From positions 31,127-95,126 of the forward strand of contig CAYWTB010000010.1 in the NCBI GenBank assembly GCA_964461135.1: a stretch of 64,000 nucleotides of DNA, given 5' to 3'. The notes under the pieces were generated by a model. The model worked only from the letters and a program-made list of their open reading frames with translations. It did not search any database and was not told where the DNA came from. Positions 54,522 to 63,601 of this stretch are shown piece after piece (the first letter of the stretch is position 1; each line of letters opens with the position of its first letter). The position numbers were made by a program, and so were the translations under genes. Source of the DNA: RQOF01 sp964461135 (lineage in GTDB: Bacteria > Calditrichota > Calditrichia > RBG-13-44-9).

Positions 54522-54691
54522 TGTTGTCATTGCCACGGAAGTGGCCACTATGTGGCAAGACATGGATGTCGTGGCAATCTCCGTGTTCCTGATCTAATCC
54601 CAGGGAGGGATAATTTTGTAAAAATCTTATGGGGATTACTTTGTCGTTTTCACTTTTCGCCACGCAGTGGTCCCTCCCGGGACAATGACAT
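54522..54691. repeat. Palindromic dispersed repeat with CATTG ends
   Basis: About 170 bp. The left end is TTGTCATTGCCACGG and the right end CCGGGACAATGACAT, roughly inverted. Inner segments GTGGCAATCTCCG and CGCCACGCAGTGGTCCCTCCC echo the GTCATTGCGAG...GTGGCAATCTC repeat that I recall from many bacterial genomes. GC is much higher than in the flanking DNA. Confidence 0.65.
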
Positions 54692-55254
54692 TTATTTTGC
54701 TGTTATTTAGTAATTATTAAAAATCAATGATTTATAAAACATTTTTTGGAGCTAAGGTACTAATTAGTTAATATTATTTATCTATTAACAATAAATACTT
54801 ATTAATAATATATAAAACATCATCATCATAATAAGTATGTTCATACTATTGAATTTAATAAAAATGTAAACAATAAATAGGGTGTCAATGTGAAAATAAT
54901 GTTTGTTAACTGTTAAAATAGTTATAATAGAAGAGAACAAAAGTGCACAATATATTAAAACAATTAACATCTGTTCACATTCAATTCACACTAAAATGAA
55001 GAAGTATTAACAACCGTGATGAAAAATGCAAAAGAATGGCAAGAGATGTTCGGACCTATTTATTGAACATTTAGAATCGTAAAAATCATCAGGAAGAAAG
55101 GCAGATCTATATCAAATCCTGCGGAAGTGAATGAAAGCCCAATACATAAAAATTTTTTGCAGAAGAAAAGGTATGGATTTTCTGCATATAACTGATCGGG
55201 CCGTACAATTTTTCTGCAAAACCATGGATTACGGAAAAACAAGAAGAATCCGAA
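54692..55254. other. Very AT-rich intergenic region upstream of rsgA
   Basis: Two short leftward ORFs (around 54785-54970 and 55060-55242) are low-complexity and have no family features, so I leave them out. The rsgA promoter should be here. No RNA gene recognised. Confidence 0.35.
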
Positions 55255-56319
55255 ATGAATATTGAAAGACTGGGTTGGAATAGTTTTTTCGATTCCGGCT
55301 TTGAGATATATCGTCAGAGAAATTTACATCCTGCCAGAATAATAACTCAGTATCGCAATTCATACCGGATTCATACTGAATCCGGGGAGCTGAGAGCGAC
55401 ACTATCAGGTCGGCTGTTACATTATAAGGGCCATAACACCGGGTTGCCGGTAAGCGGGGACTGGGTGGCCGTTCAACTGCGGACAGGAGACAGACAGGCG
55501 GTAATACAGGCAGTTCTTGCCCGTCAAACGGTAATATCCAGGGTTGCGTCGGGGGGTAGAAAACGAACCTCCGGTGGACCTTCTATCCAGCAACTTCTGG
55601 CATCTAATGTAGATATGGTTTTCGTAGTAAGCGGGCTTGACCGGGATTTTAATCTGAGACGCATTGAACGGTATCTGACGCTCGTCTATGATAGCGGTGC
55701 CGTCCCATTGATAATACTGAATAAAACCGACCTGTGCACGGATGTTGGACAGTATATTTACCGGGTGGAATCCATTTCTCCCGGCGTTGACATAATTGCA
55801 ATGAGCGCGATTCAGGGGAGCGGACTGGAAAAACTGAACAGCCATCTCAGGCCTGGAAAAACTATAGTTCTCCTGGGATCATCCGGGGCGGGAAAGTCTA
55901 CCATTGTAAATGCCCTGTTGAAGAGCGAAAAACAGGTTGTCACCGGTCAAAGCAGGAGTACGGGTAAGGGAAAGCACACAACCACCCGCCGTGAGCTGAT
56001 TATATTACCTAGGGGAGCCATGATCATTGATACACCGGGCTTGCGCGAATTACAACTCTGGGGCAGCGATGGGTTGCCCGGGGGAAGTTTCGAAGATATA
56101 GAAAATCTGGCAGCCTCCTGCCACTTTCGGAACTGTCTGCATCAATCCGAACCAGGTTGTGTGGTAAGGGAAGCTGTAGAAAGCGAACAGCTTGATCCAC
56201 AACGGTTGCTGAATTACCAGAAAATGGTGAGGGAACTGGAATACCTGGAAAAGAAAAAAATCCAGAGCCCTAATCGTATAGAAAAAGACAAATGGATGGC
56301 AATTTTTAAAAAGAAATAA
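55255..56319 (+). CDS. rsgA: Ribosome small subunit-dependent GTPase A
   Basis: 354 residues. An N-terminal OB-fold is followed by a circularly permuted GTPase: NKTDLC (G4) comes before GSSGAGKST (G1, about residue 208), GKGKHTT and DTPGLRELQLW. The C-terminal zinc site is CHFRNCLHQSEPGC. It checks late 30S assembly and helps release RbfA. The order and spacing are those of RsgA/YjeQ; the OB part is slightly long. Confidence 0.93.
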   Translation: MNIERLGWNSFFDSGFEIYRQRNLHPARIITQYRNSYRIHTESGELRATLSGRLLHYKGHNTGLPVSGDWVAVQLRTGDRQAVIQAVLARQTVISRVASGGRKRTSGGPSIQQLLASNVDMVFVVSGLDRDFNLRRIERYLTLVYDSGAVPLIILNKTDLCTDVGQYIYRVESISPGVDIIAMSAIQGSGLEKLNSHLRPGKTIVLLGSSGAGKSTIVNALLKSEKQVVTGQSRSTGKGKHTTTRRELIILPRGAMIIDTPGLRELQLWGSDGLPGGSFEDIENLAASCHFRNCLHQSEPGCVVREAVESEQLDPQRLLNYQKMVRELEYLEKKKIQSPNRIEKDKWMAIFKKK

Positions 56320-56359
56320 AAATGTTCTGAAGCCGCAGAATGTGCAGGAAGTTTAAAGT

Positions 56360-57433
56360 TTATCCCTGCGATAGATTGTCCGCTTCCAGTTTCAATAAGT
56401 ATTGTTTGCGCCACAGGCCGCCTCCATATCCAACCAGTTCACCGCCGGAGCCGATCACCCTGTGGCAGGGAATAATAATGGAGATGCGGTTATCACCGTT
56501 AGCCCGAGCTACTGCACGCACCGCCTCAGGCCGACCGATATTTAGTGCCTGCTGTTTATAAGAACGGGTTTCTCCAAAGGGAATAGCCAGGAGGGCAGAC
56601 CACACCTTTTCCTGAAAAGGAGTTCCACTCAGGACCAGGGGTAATGTAAATTGCTTTCTTTTTCCGTCGAAGTATTCATTCAATTGTTTTTCCAGTTCTT
56701 CCAGGGCGGGGCTGTTTCCCGGTAGAATTTCTGCATTCAACCGTTTTTTGATGCGTGTTAACTGCGTTTCCAGCATCCGGCGATCGGTAAATTCCAGCAG
56801 GCAAATACCATGATCAGATGCTGCTGCCAGCATAGGTCCAAGTGGAGTAAGCAGCCGTTTGGTAAAAATCATATCATGCCGGCGGCTCTGGTTAGGCGGA
56901 AATCCGGTTTGTTTACGGAAAGCGTGAGTAAAACCGCTTAACGATTCATAGCCTGCATCGTAGGCCGCTTCAATTACTCTATTGCCCTGCCTGATACGGC
57001 CAAATGCCTGGCTGATGCGCTGCAGGCGCAGAAAAGCCATGAAAGTGATTCCATGGTTTTTTTTGAACCAGCGTCTCACCCGGTTGGGATCCAGGCCCAG
57101 AGCTCTCAGATCCGCATCCTTAAAACGCTCATCAGGAAGTTGATTAATTTCATCCAATAAAGGCCGCAACCAGCCGGGGACTTCTCCGTTTTTACCCAGG
57201 GGCCGGCAAACTTTGCATGGTCTGTAACCATGCAGAAGGGCTTCATGGGTAGAAGGAAAAAATTCAATATTTTCACGGAGCGGTTTTCTGGCGGTACAGG
57301 TGGGCCGGCAGAAGATACCGGTGGTTTTTACGCCCACATAAAATACGCCCTTAAAAGTGCTGTCTTTTTCATAGAATGCTGTCCGCATGGTTTCTTCATC
57401 GGGCAGGATATAATTTATTCTGTCTGAATCCAT
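56360..57433 (-). CDS. ada: Bifunctional DNA methyltransferase/transcriptional regulator Ada
   Basis: 357 residues. The N-terminal phosphotriester domain has FCRPTCTARKP and PCKVCRP, the four zinc Cys including the methyl acceptor. An AraC-type helix-turn-helix region (about 85-190) follows, with VIEAAYDAGYESLSGFTHAFRKQTG. The C-terminal O6-methylguanine transferase has IIIPCHRVIGSGG with the acceptor Cys. It repairs alkylated DNA and activates its own regulon. A more internal start (MRTAFY) would also fit. Confidence 0.95.
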   Translation of the reverse strand: MDSDRINYILPDEETMRTAFYEKDSTFKGVFYVGVKTTGIFCRPTCTARKPLRENIEFFPSTHEALLHGYRPCKVCRPLGKNGEVPGWLRPLLDEINQLPDERFKDADLRALGLDPNRVRRWFKKNHGITFMAFLRLQRISQAFGRIRQGNRVIEAAYDAGYESLSGFTHAFRKQTGFPPNQSRRHDMIFTKRLLTPLGPMLAAASDHGICLLEFTDRRMLETQLTRIKKRLNAEILPGNSPALEELEKQLNEYFDGKRKQFTLPLVLSGTPFQEKVWSALLAIPFGETRSYKQQALNIGRPEAVRAVARANGDNRISIIIPCHRVIGSGGELVGYGGGLWRKQYLLKLEADNLSQG

Positions 57434-57668
57434 ACTCTATTCCTTAAGGCTTTAAATCGTCCATCAAAAGATACTATATGTTTCCGGAAGGCGAAACCGA
57501 TAATTTATCACCTAATTTAAAAAATAGTATATTTAGGTCATTTGTTCAGCGTATTCAATTGTAATACAGTATTCGATATTATTTTCGGAAGAGCGTCTTA
57601 TCTAAATGCATCTTCCTGAACGCATATTCAATAGAAAACAAATCTCAGACTTCCCCCGGCTAAAAATT

Positions 57669-58019
57669 TCATGATAGTGCCAGTTCGTCTTTCAATAACT
57701 GTAGCGTTCTTTCCGCAAAATCCTGCGGCACCCATAATTCAAAGGCAAGATTGACCGGCGTATAGAGAGCGGCACGCCTGGTGTTATCATTTCCTATGAA
57801 ATACGGGATATTCTCCCGCTCCAGAATCATTTTAATCATGGCCAGCTCCTGTGCCCCGACCGGATGGAATATCATAATCCAATCGTAATTCTCAATCGGT
57901 TCTTTATCTCCGGAAGGCAGGAATCCGGCGTCAGGCAGGCGGGCAACCAGGTCCGTATCACAATCCGGACATCGATAAACACCCTCAATGAACTCGGATT
58001 TACATTTCGGGCAGAACAT
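57669..58019 (-). CDS. Zinc-ribbon protein with DUF2007-like domain
   Basis: 116 residues. MFCPKCKSEFIEGVYRCPDCDTDL is a zinc ribbon with two CxxC pairs. The C-terminal part (WIMIFHPVGAQELAMIKMILERENIPYFIGND and LWVPQDFAERTLQLLKDE) has the DUF2007 pattern, a small ferredoxin-like fold. Function unknown. It lies 44 bp downstream of the STAS gene's stop region in transcription order. Confidence 0.78.
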   Translation of the reverse strand: MFCPKCKSEFIEGVYRCPDCDTDLVARLPDAGFLPSGDKEPIENYDWIMIFHPVGAQELAMIKMILERENIPYFIGNDNTRRAALYTPVNLAFELWVPQDFAERTLQLLKDELALS

Positions 58020-58063
58020 ATTGGTATTTTCTGGTCCTCTCGGAATACGAATTTAAACGGATA

Positions 58064-58405
58064 TTATTTAAAATAACTGATGGCATCCTCAACGGTGCTA
58101 AAAACGTCGAATACCTGATTTAATTTAGTGATTTCAAGGATTCGTTTAACTTTCTTACTGGGATTCGCAAGAAGTAATTTTCCGTTTTCCCGGTTCATTG
58201 ATCCCCAGCAGGCGGCCAGCACACCCAGGCCGAAACAGCTGTTCAATAGATTTATTTTTCCCAGGTCAATCACAATTTTTTTTACGCCGGTCGAAATAAG
58301 CTCCTTCACTTTATGGGATAAGATTTGGGATTCTTCGTTCAGCATGATTCCCGAGACCTGCAGAATGCTGATATCTTTTTCTCTTTTTTCCTCAATCTGA
58401 AACAT
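58064..58405 (-). CDS. STAS-domain protein (anti-sigma factor antagonist-like)
   Basis: 113 residues from ATG at 58405; the frame is open further upstream but that part belongs to a decayed gene. It starts MFQIEEKREKDISILQVSGIML and has VKKIVIDLGKINLLNSCFGLGVL. The usual DSSG around the phosphoserine reads NSCFG, so control by phosphorylation may be lost or shifted. STAS proteins bind anti-sigma kinases or act as scaffolds. No kinase gene is close. Confidence 0.83.
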   Translation of the reverse strand: MFQIEEKREKDISILQVSGIMLNEESQILSHKVKELISTGVKKIVIDLGKINLLNSCFGLGVLAACWGSMNRENGKLLLANPSKKVKRILEITKLNQVFDVFSTVEDAISYFK

Positions 58406-58529
58406 GGGCTCTCTTTTTAGCCGGAATATATTAAAGAAAAGAAAAATTATCAAGTTTTGTTTAAAGGATACATTTGAACGATAGGTGTTTGATGAATTTG
58501 CCTGATATTGCACAAACCCGAGAACGGTT

Positions 58530-59110
58530 AAACGGGGGGCAACCACGGCAAATATATTTAGTACTTTAAATTTTGGCCTCTCAAAATTCTGGTAAAATTG
58601 CACCACACAGACATATTTCTCATTACACCAGATTGCCCAGATCCCACCAACCACGATCTCATCAGGCAAATAAACCTGCGCCCGGTCAATTCCATTATAG
58701 TGATACGCTGTATTATAATATCCTCCGGTAAAGATGTTATGCGGCGAACTGCCGAAAACTTTCTATAATGCCCCATAAAATTGTGTCACCCAATCTCCGT
58801 TCATATATTTTGTTAAGGAGTTTCCGGTAGATGAATATAAATTATTGATATCAGCACCCCATAAATCCAAGCGGATAGTTTCATATCCCGGACTAGTTCG
58901 AATGAGTGAATCCACTAATAAAAATTGATCACCTGTATACAGGAATAAATAACGGATAGGTGTTACGGTCGCCGCGACCTACTGTCCAAACATTGTTTTC
59001 ATCTGTTCCCCAGATATAATATATGAATACTGGAAAGCATCCTGCCGAACCGCATATCCGTTAATTATTGGCAACGATGAGTCCTACTGTTCCCGGGAAA
59101 TCCAGGCTTA
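58530..59110 (-). pseudogene. Decayed beta-propeller-like repeat protein
   Basis: Three frames on the minus strand give pieces of one protein: IYYIWGTDENNVWTVGRGDR (about 59030-58970), YETIRLDLWGADINN and SSPHNIFTGGYYNTAYHYNG with DEIVVGGIWAIWCNEKYVC (to about 58590). The phrases ENNVWTVG and SPHNIFTGG..YHYNG resemble propeller-like NNVWAVG...HYNG repeats found in FCB genomes. Stops and frame changes lie between them. No start or end can be set exactly. Confidence 0.6.
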
Positions 59111-59416
59111 ACAAAAGCACCTTGATTTGACCGTCATGGATTTCCTGCTCGGAGTAGACCGTATTATGGTTATTTTCCGCATGGAATTGATGTGGAAAAT
59201 TAAATTATTTCAAAAAGTTAAAAGTTGATGAATTATTATTGAGTATTATAATATTTTAAAGTAAATTATGGCAGATTTCGTTGAAAATGATTTGGAAAAT
59301 GCCCGGTTATGGATATATGATTTTGAAAAGCAGGGATGTGAAAGTTTTCTATAAAAACAGTATTTAAAAATCGCTTAGTATTATTAGGTGGAATGAATGG
59401 CAGAAGGAATTATTAG
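59111..59416. other. Intergenic region before the cassette-like gene
   Basis: 306 bp, mostly AT-rich. AAGGAA before 59417 may be the ribosome binding site. No attC-like or integrase sequence is seen on this side. Confidence 0.3.
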
Positions 59417-59869
59417 ATGAACGGTTCAACCATATCAAACAGAATTTTATGGATAAGGGCTTTGTGGAACGGATTTCTTGCATTATGTCTGGGTTTTGTA
59501 CTTTATATGATTCCAGGGGTAATCATGGGTTTCAAAATGGGCTTTGAGCTTGGCCCCAAAATGAAGGATTCGGGGGAAGTGAGTGCCCGTATAAGTGAAG
59601 CAATATCTGAGATGTATCATGAGAATATAATATTGACGGCTGGTTATATCGTATTGACTGGCCTCCTAATACTATGGAGATCGAGGTTAGTTTCGAAGGG
59701 AACAGGTGACAAGAAATTAATAAATGGATTTCTTGTAGGCGTTATTCCGGCATTGATGGGCCTAATATTTATATTCACAAGAGGTTTAAATATAATTTCT
59801 CTAATAGAGATCGTAACATTTATAGGATTAGGACTTCTGGGCAGTACATTAGGAGAAAAATCCACCTAA
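59417..59869 (+). CDS. Small membrane protein, cassette-like
   Basis: 150 residues with about four membrane segments (20-42, 68-86, 100-120, 124-142) and a Lys/Glu-containing loop in the first half. The stop codon TAA lies inside the left core of an attC site (ACCTAAC), the usual arrangement of integron gene cassettes. Many cassette genes encode such unassigned small membrane proteins. Family not recognised. Confidence 0.72.
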   Translation: MNGSTISNRILWIRALWNGFLALCLGFVLYMIPGVIMGFKMGFELGPKMKDSGEVSARISEAISEMYHENIILTAGYIVLTGLLILWRSRLVSKGTGDKKLINGFLVGVIPALMGLIFIFTRGLNIISLIEIVTFIGLGLLGSTLGEKST

Positions 59870-60012
59870 CTAGCGCTTGTCAAGCCTACGCCGTCGAAAG
59901 CCGGACTCTGGCGGGAGGGCTCGAATTTTCTTAATTATTGGGTGTGTTGATTAAAATTTCGTTCCTTTTATTAACTCATGCGAAGCCGGGGATTAAACGC
60001 AGAACGTTAGAC
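59864..60012 (+). repeat. Integron attC (59-base element) site
   Basis: The left core ACCTAAC (59864-59870) fits RYYYAAC and the right core GTTAGAC (60006-60012) fits GTTRRRY. Next to the left core is TCAAGCCTACGCCG, close to the L-box side of classical attC sites (TTCAAGCCGACGCCG). On the right, GGGATTAAACGCAGAACGTTAGAC resembles GGCTTAACTCAAGCGTTAGAC in part. Total 149 bp, within attC range. Confidence 0.72.
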
Positions 60013-60047
60013 CACACCAGGATCGATAAGTTAAAGTGGACAATAAT

Positions 60048-60481
60048 ATGAAGATAAAAGAACAAAAATTTTTATTTGGGTTACCAAGCTGGTCGCTATC
60101 ATTATTAACAGCACTTTCATCACTCATTTTTATATTATTTCTTGCTTCCTTGTTGGGTTCAATTCTAAAAAGTGATGAGGATATTAGTGAATGGATTGCT
60201 TATATCACTTATGATATTTTAATTACAACAGCCTGTTTTTCATATGCAGACAGAATACAAAAAGCGTTTGGTACGTGCCAATCCTCTGTAATACGATGGG
60301 TATAATTTCTGCTATTGTTGAACCAAATTTCTGGATAACATCTCTGTGGATAGCCATATGTGGTGGATGGGTTTTATCTTTAATAGGAGCCATTAGAGGC
60401 TCAATGGTAGGAAAACATTCTATTCTAAGAACCATACCAAAACGAATCAAGATCAGTGAAAGCTACTTTTGTTATGGATGA
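60048..60481 (+). pseudogene. Small membrane protein with a frameshift
   Basis: From ATG at 60048 (a GTG at 60036 is also possible) the frame reads MKIKEQKFLFGLPSWSLSLL to about 60266. Adding one base there gives RIQKAVWYVPILCNTMGIIS and continues AIVEPNFWITSLWIAICGGWVLSLIGAI to the stop at 60479. Four membrane segments result. I recall small membrane proteins with WYVPxxCN...EPNFW, but know no function. Confidence 0.65.
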
Positions 60482-60745
60482 TTTACAGAATATTTATTCG
60501 ATGCGACATAATATTGTGTATAAGGTATTTTCACCATCGCGTAAGAAACGGTGATCAAAGTAAACGATTCGTGTAAATGACCGTTTAGTTATCAATATGG
60601 GTATAACAACGCAATCAACCAGAACAAAAACGGGTCAGGTTTTTGGGCATTAGACAAGTTCGGTTCAGCGTTTTTGTCAGGTTATCGCTGCCGTTGGCCG
60701 GACGAGAGGAACTGAACATGATACTTCTTATACTCTTCATGTCGT

Positions 60746-61045
60746 ATGCGATCGTTCTTACAGCCGCGCTGGCACGAGCAGCATAACGCGCTGTCCGCCC
60801 TTGGCCATAAGCGGTACTTCTATCCAACGCGCATTCTCTGGGAAAGGACCCGCAACGTCCTGCGTTCCATGGAGAATGACGGCGTCCCACGCCTGATTTG
60901 GGAAATCTCTTTTGGCACGGGAGACGGTGCGTGGTGTTTGTTGGTAGATCAAGCGGCACCACCGCCGGCCAACAGCGCGCTGCTGCGGACGGCGCTTCGC
61001 ACCGCTGCGGAGATTAAAAAATGGCAACCGATTTACTTAATTTGA
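60746..61045 (+). CDS. Unassigned ORF in a GC-rich island
   Basis: 99 codons. Codons 8-99 lie in about 290 bp that are much GC-richer than both flanks. It reads RWHEQHNALSALGHKRYFYP on to ISFGTGDGAWCLLVDQAAPP. An opposite-strand frame (60758-61027) is equally open, so the coding strand is unclear. A 22-codon ORF at 60718-60786 (MILLILFMSYAIVLTAALARAA, with GAGAGGA upstream) could be a signal segment joined to it by a frameshift. No family recognised. Confidence 0.35.
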   Translation: MRSFLQPRWHEQHNALSALGHKRYFYPTRILWERTRNVLRSMENDGVPRLIWEISFGTGDGAWCLLVDQAAPPPANSALLRTALRTAAEIKKWQPIYLI

Positions 61046-61058
61046 GGGGTAGGTAAAC

Positions 61059-62531
61059 ATGAAATGGCATAAAATTTCTACATTTATAAGCATATTGTTA
61101 ATAACTGTTTCAACAGGTCTCTTATTTCAAAAAAATATTTTAGCACAAGATAAATCAGACAAGATTGATGAACTGCTACAACGCTATCATGACTACGGTC
61201 AATTTGATGGTACTGTGTTGGTTGCTGAAAATGGAAAAGTCGTTTTCAAAAAAGGATATGGCCTCGCGAATAGGGAATGGGATATTCCTAACGGACCAGA
61301 TACTAAATTCAGGATTGGCTCAATTACAAAACAGATTACCGCAATGGCCATCATGATCTTACAAGAGAAGGGCAAGCTTCGGGTTTATGATTCGATCTGT
61401 AAGTATGTCCCGGATTGTCCTGAGGCGTGGAAAGATATCACCATTCATCATCTCTTGACCCATACATCTGGGATTCCTAATTTTCAAAGATTCCCTGATA
61501 ATTTACAATATGAACGACTCCCAACAACCGTCCCCAAAACTATTGAACGCTTTAAATATAAAGAGCTGATGTTTAGCCCCGGGGCTGAATTTGGATATAG
61601 TAGTTCCGGTTATGTCCTGTTGGGTTATATCATCGAACAGGTAACTGGAAAATCTTACGAACAGGTAATTAATCAGTATATTTTTGAGCTATTAGAGATG
61701 AAGAATTCCGGCTATGATCATCCCAGATCAATTCTGAAGCATCGGGCTGCCGGTTATTCACGAGAGAACCAAATACTTCTTAATGCTAGTTACTTTGAAA
61801 TGGATACTCCCCATGCTGCCGGTGCGCTCTATTCTACGGTGGAGGATTTATTCTTATGGGATCAGGCGCTCTATACCACACGGCTTGTATCAAAAAAAAC
61901 ACTTGATACCATATTTACGGCGTATGTTAAACCAGGAGAAGAATGGGGTTACGGCTATGGATGGAATATTGGGCAACTTTTTAATAGAAAACTTGTCTCT
62001 CACAGTGGAGCCATTGATGGCTTTCGGGCACAATTGTTTAGGTTTCCGGATGAGAAGGTTTTCATTATATCACTCAGTAATTATGAGCAAGCGTACCTAT
62101 TTAAAATCAACGAAAGCTTAGCCGCTATTCTCTTTAATGAAAAGTATGAGCCACCTAAAAAGTTCATCAAAGATACCCTTTTTCAAATAATAAAACATAA
62201 AGAAGTAGTATCCGCTGTAAATCATTTTAATGAATTAAAGGATAAGCATCCGGATGATTATGACTTTAGCAAAAATCAACTTAACTGGTTAGGCATTGAA
62301 TTACGGGACACAGGCATGTTAGATGAAGCAATTGAGATTTATAAATGGATAATTGAATTATATCCGGATTGGTGGAATGCGTATAATGGTGTCGCAGACA
62401 TTTACAGGATTAAGGGTGATAAAAAGTTGGCTATTAAATATTATGCGAAATCCTTGGAAATGAATCCAGAAACGTGGTATGCCAAAGAAATTTCTGAAAT
62501 GTTGAAAATGCTAACAAAAAAGGATAACTAA
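61059..62531 (+). CDS. Serine beta-lactamase-like hydrolase with C-terminal TPR repeats
   Basis: 490 residues. The signal peptide (1-30) ends LAQD. The class C/esterase-type domain has S88xxK91 (GSITKQ), Y180 in YSSSGY (Ser at the usual Asn place) and HSG at 315-317. From about residue 385 two TPR-like units follow: AIEIYKWIIELYPDWWNAYNGVADIY and LAIKYYAKSLEMNPETWYA. Such proteins are usually D-aminopeptidases, esterases or unassigned hydrolases, not true beta-lactamases. It begins 14 bp after the GC-rich ORF. Confidence 0.87.
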   Translation: MKWHKISTFISILLITVSTGLLFQKNILAQDKSDKIDELLQRYHDYGQFDGTVLVAENGKVVFKKGYGLANREWDIPNGPDTKFRIGSITKQITAMAIMILQEKGKLRVYDSICKYVPDCPEAWKDITIHHLLTHTSGIPNFQRFPDNLQYERLPTTVPKTIERFKYKELMFSPGAEFGYSSSGYVLLGYIIEQVTGKSYEQVINQYIFELLEMKNSGYDHPRSILKHRAAGYSRENQILLNASYFEMDTPHAAGALYSTVEDLFLWDQALYTTRLVSKKTLDTIFTAYVKPGEEWGYGYGWNIGQLFNRKLVSHSGAIDGFRAQLFRFPDEKVFIISLSNYEQAYLFKINESLAAILFNEKYEPPKKFIKDTLFQIIKHKEVVSAVNHFNELKDKHPDDYDFSKNQLNWLGIELRDTGMLDEAIEIYKWIIELYPDWWNAYNGVADIYRIKGDKKLAIKYYAKSLEMNPETWYAKEISEMLKMLTKKDN

Positions 62532-62534
62532 CGC

Positions 62535-62764
62535 ATGAGATATATTGACTCTGAACCGAATCCGCCGTTAAAAGCATATGCACTTGGATTGTTAGCCAAA
62601 GTTAAATTTCAAGGGGGGATATAAAAGGAGCTGATGAGCTAATAGAAAAAGCGAAAGAGATAGACCCCTGTTTTTCAAAAGCTTTTGGGGTGCCACCATT
62701 AATCCTATTTGCGAAACCGGATGAGATTTCGCATTACCACGGCTATTTTTTCCGCCCATTCTGA
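62535..62764 (+). pseudogene. Short decayed gene, C-terminal fragment
   Basis: MRYIDSEPNPPLKAYALGLLAKVKFQG reads up to a G-run at 62613-62618. With one more G the frame continues GDIKGADELIEKAKEIDPCFSKAFG and ends HYHGYFFRPF at the stop 62762-62764. The FSKxFGxPP and GYFFRPF phrases look like a conserved C-terminal pattern. It may be a fragment or a short gene with one missing base. Confidence 0.55.
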
Positions 62765-62928
62765 AATTAAAGCTTTAAAAAGGTAGAATCTGAATGAATA
62801 TCGCGTTAGCAAATCAATTCACCGGACTGTTTTTCCACTACGCTCTACAGCAGTAGACAAGCTGTCACGGAGGTACTAATTTGGGTGTGCTTGTTATAGG
62901 AAATCCAATATAAAAAAGGAGAAGGTTC

Positions 62929-63534
62929 GTGTATAAAATATGTCTTCTCTTTATATTTTTATTATTTGGTTTTGTTTTTTTCTCATGTTTTCAACTTAAC
63001 GCTTGTGAAATGGTTAGTTCAACTGATAGTATCTCTTCTGCAGAGAAAAAAATATATTTCACGATTAGATTAGGTCAGGGAGGATTTAAAGATAATCTTT
63101 CGCCTAATGGAAAATTAGGAGGGGGTCAAATTGCACTTGATATTAAACCGAGAAAATTTCCTATCGCTATTTCGGTTTCCAATGAATATTATACAAACAG
63201 CTCCAATCCAACTAATTCTTACGAAATAGCCGGTTTAATTGCCGTTAATTTTCTTTACATGACAAAATTATTTAAAACCGAAGCGGTAAATCTCTTTGTG
63301 GGAGGAGGTATTGGTGGATTAGAAGTACCAAAAGGTGAAGATGAGCCGAATGCAATGGAGAGAGGAATTTTGTTTAATTTTGAAGCAGGAGTCAATATTA
63401 GAATTTTCTGGAAAATAGGATTTTACGGAATATACAAGTATTTATATGCTAATAAAGAAGTAAATAATGTGAAAGTGATAGATTTCAGGGAACATATTGT
63501 GTTATTAGGTATTACTTTTAACTTCGGTTTATAG
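62929..63534 (+). CDS. Exported protein, possibly a small beta-barrel
   Basis: 201 residues starting GTG after AAGGAGAAGG, a very good ribosome binding site. A signal peptide (about 1-26) is followed by amphipathic strands: YFTIRLGQGGFKDNLSPNG, AISVSNEYYTNSS, INIRIFWKIGFYGIYKYLYA and a last strand VLLGITFNFGL. The aromatic-ended final strand fits an outer-membrane barrel. No family recognised. Confidence 0.65.
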   Translation: MYKICLLFIFLLFGFVFFSCFQLNACEMVSSTDSISSAEKKIYFTIRLGQGGFKDNLSPNGKLGGGQIALDIKPRKFPIAISVSNEYYTNSSNPTNSYEIAGLIAVNFLYMTKLFKTEAVNLFVGGGIGGLEVPKGEDEPNAMERGILFNFEAGVNIRIFWKIGFYGIYKYLYANKEVNNVKVIDFREHIVLLGITFNFGL

Positions 63535-63601
63535 ATTCTAAAAAGACTAAAAAAGGAAGTGATAGAATCAAAATTACAATTATAAAAAAAGTTGGGAAAC
63601 C

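Noticed and set aside
54785..55242. Two short leftward ORFs in the AT-rich gap
   Set aside because: Low-complexity Ile/Phe/Leu-rich products, no ribosome binding site, no similarity to known proteins.
62528..62822. A second attC site suggested by CTAACGC near 62530 and GCGTTAG near 62814
   Set aside because: The cores do not fit RYYYAAC/GTTRRRY and the distance of almost 290 bp is too long for a normal attC.
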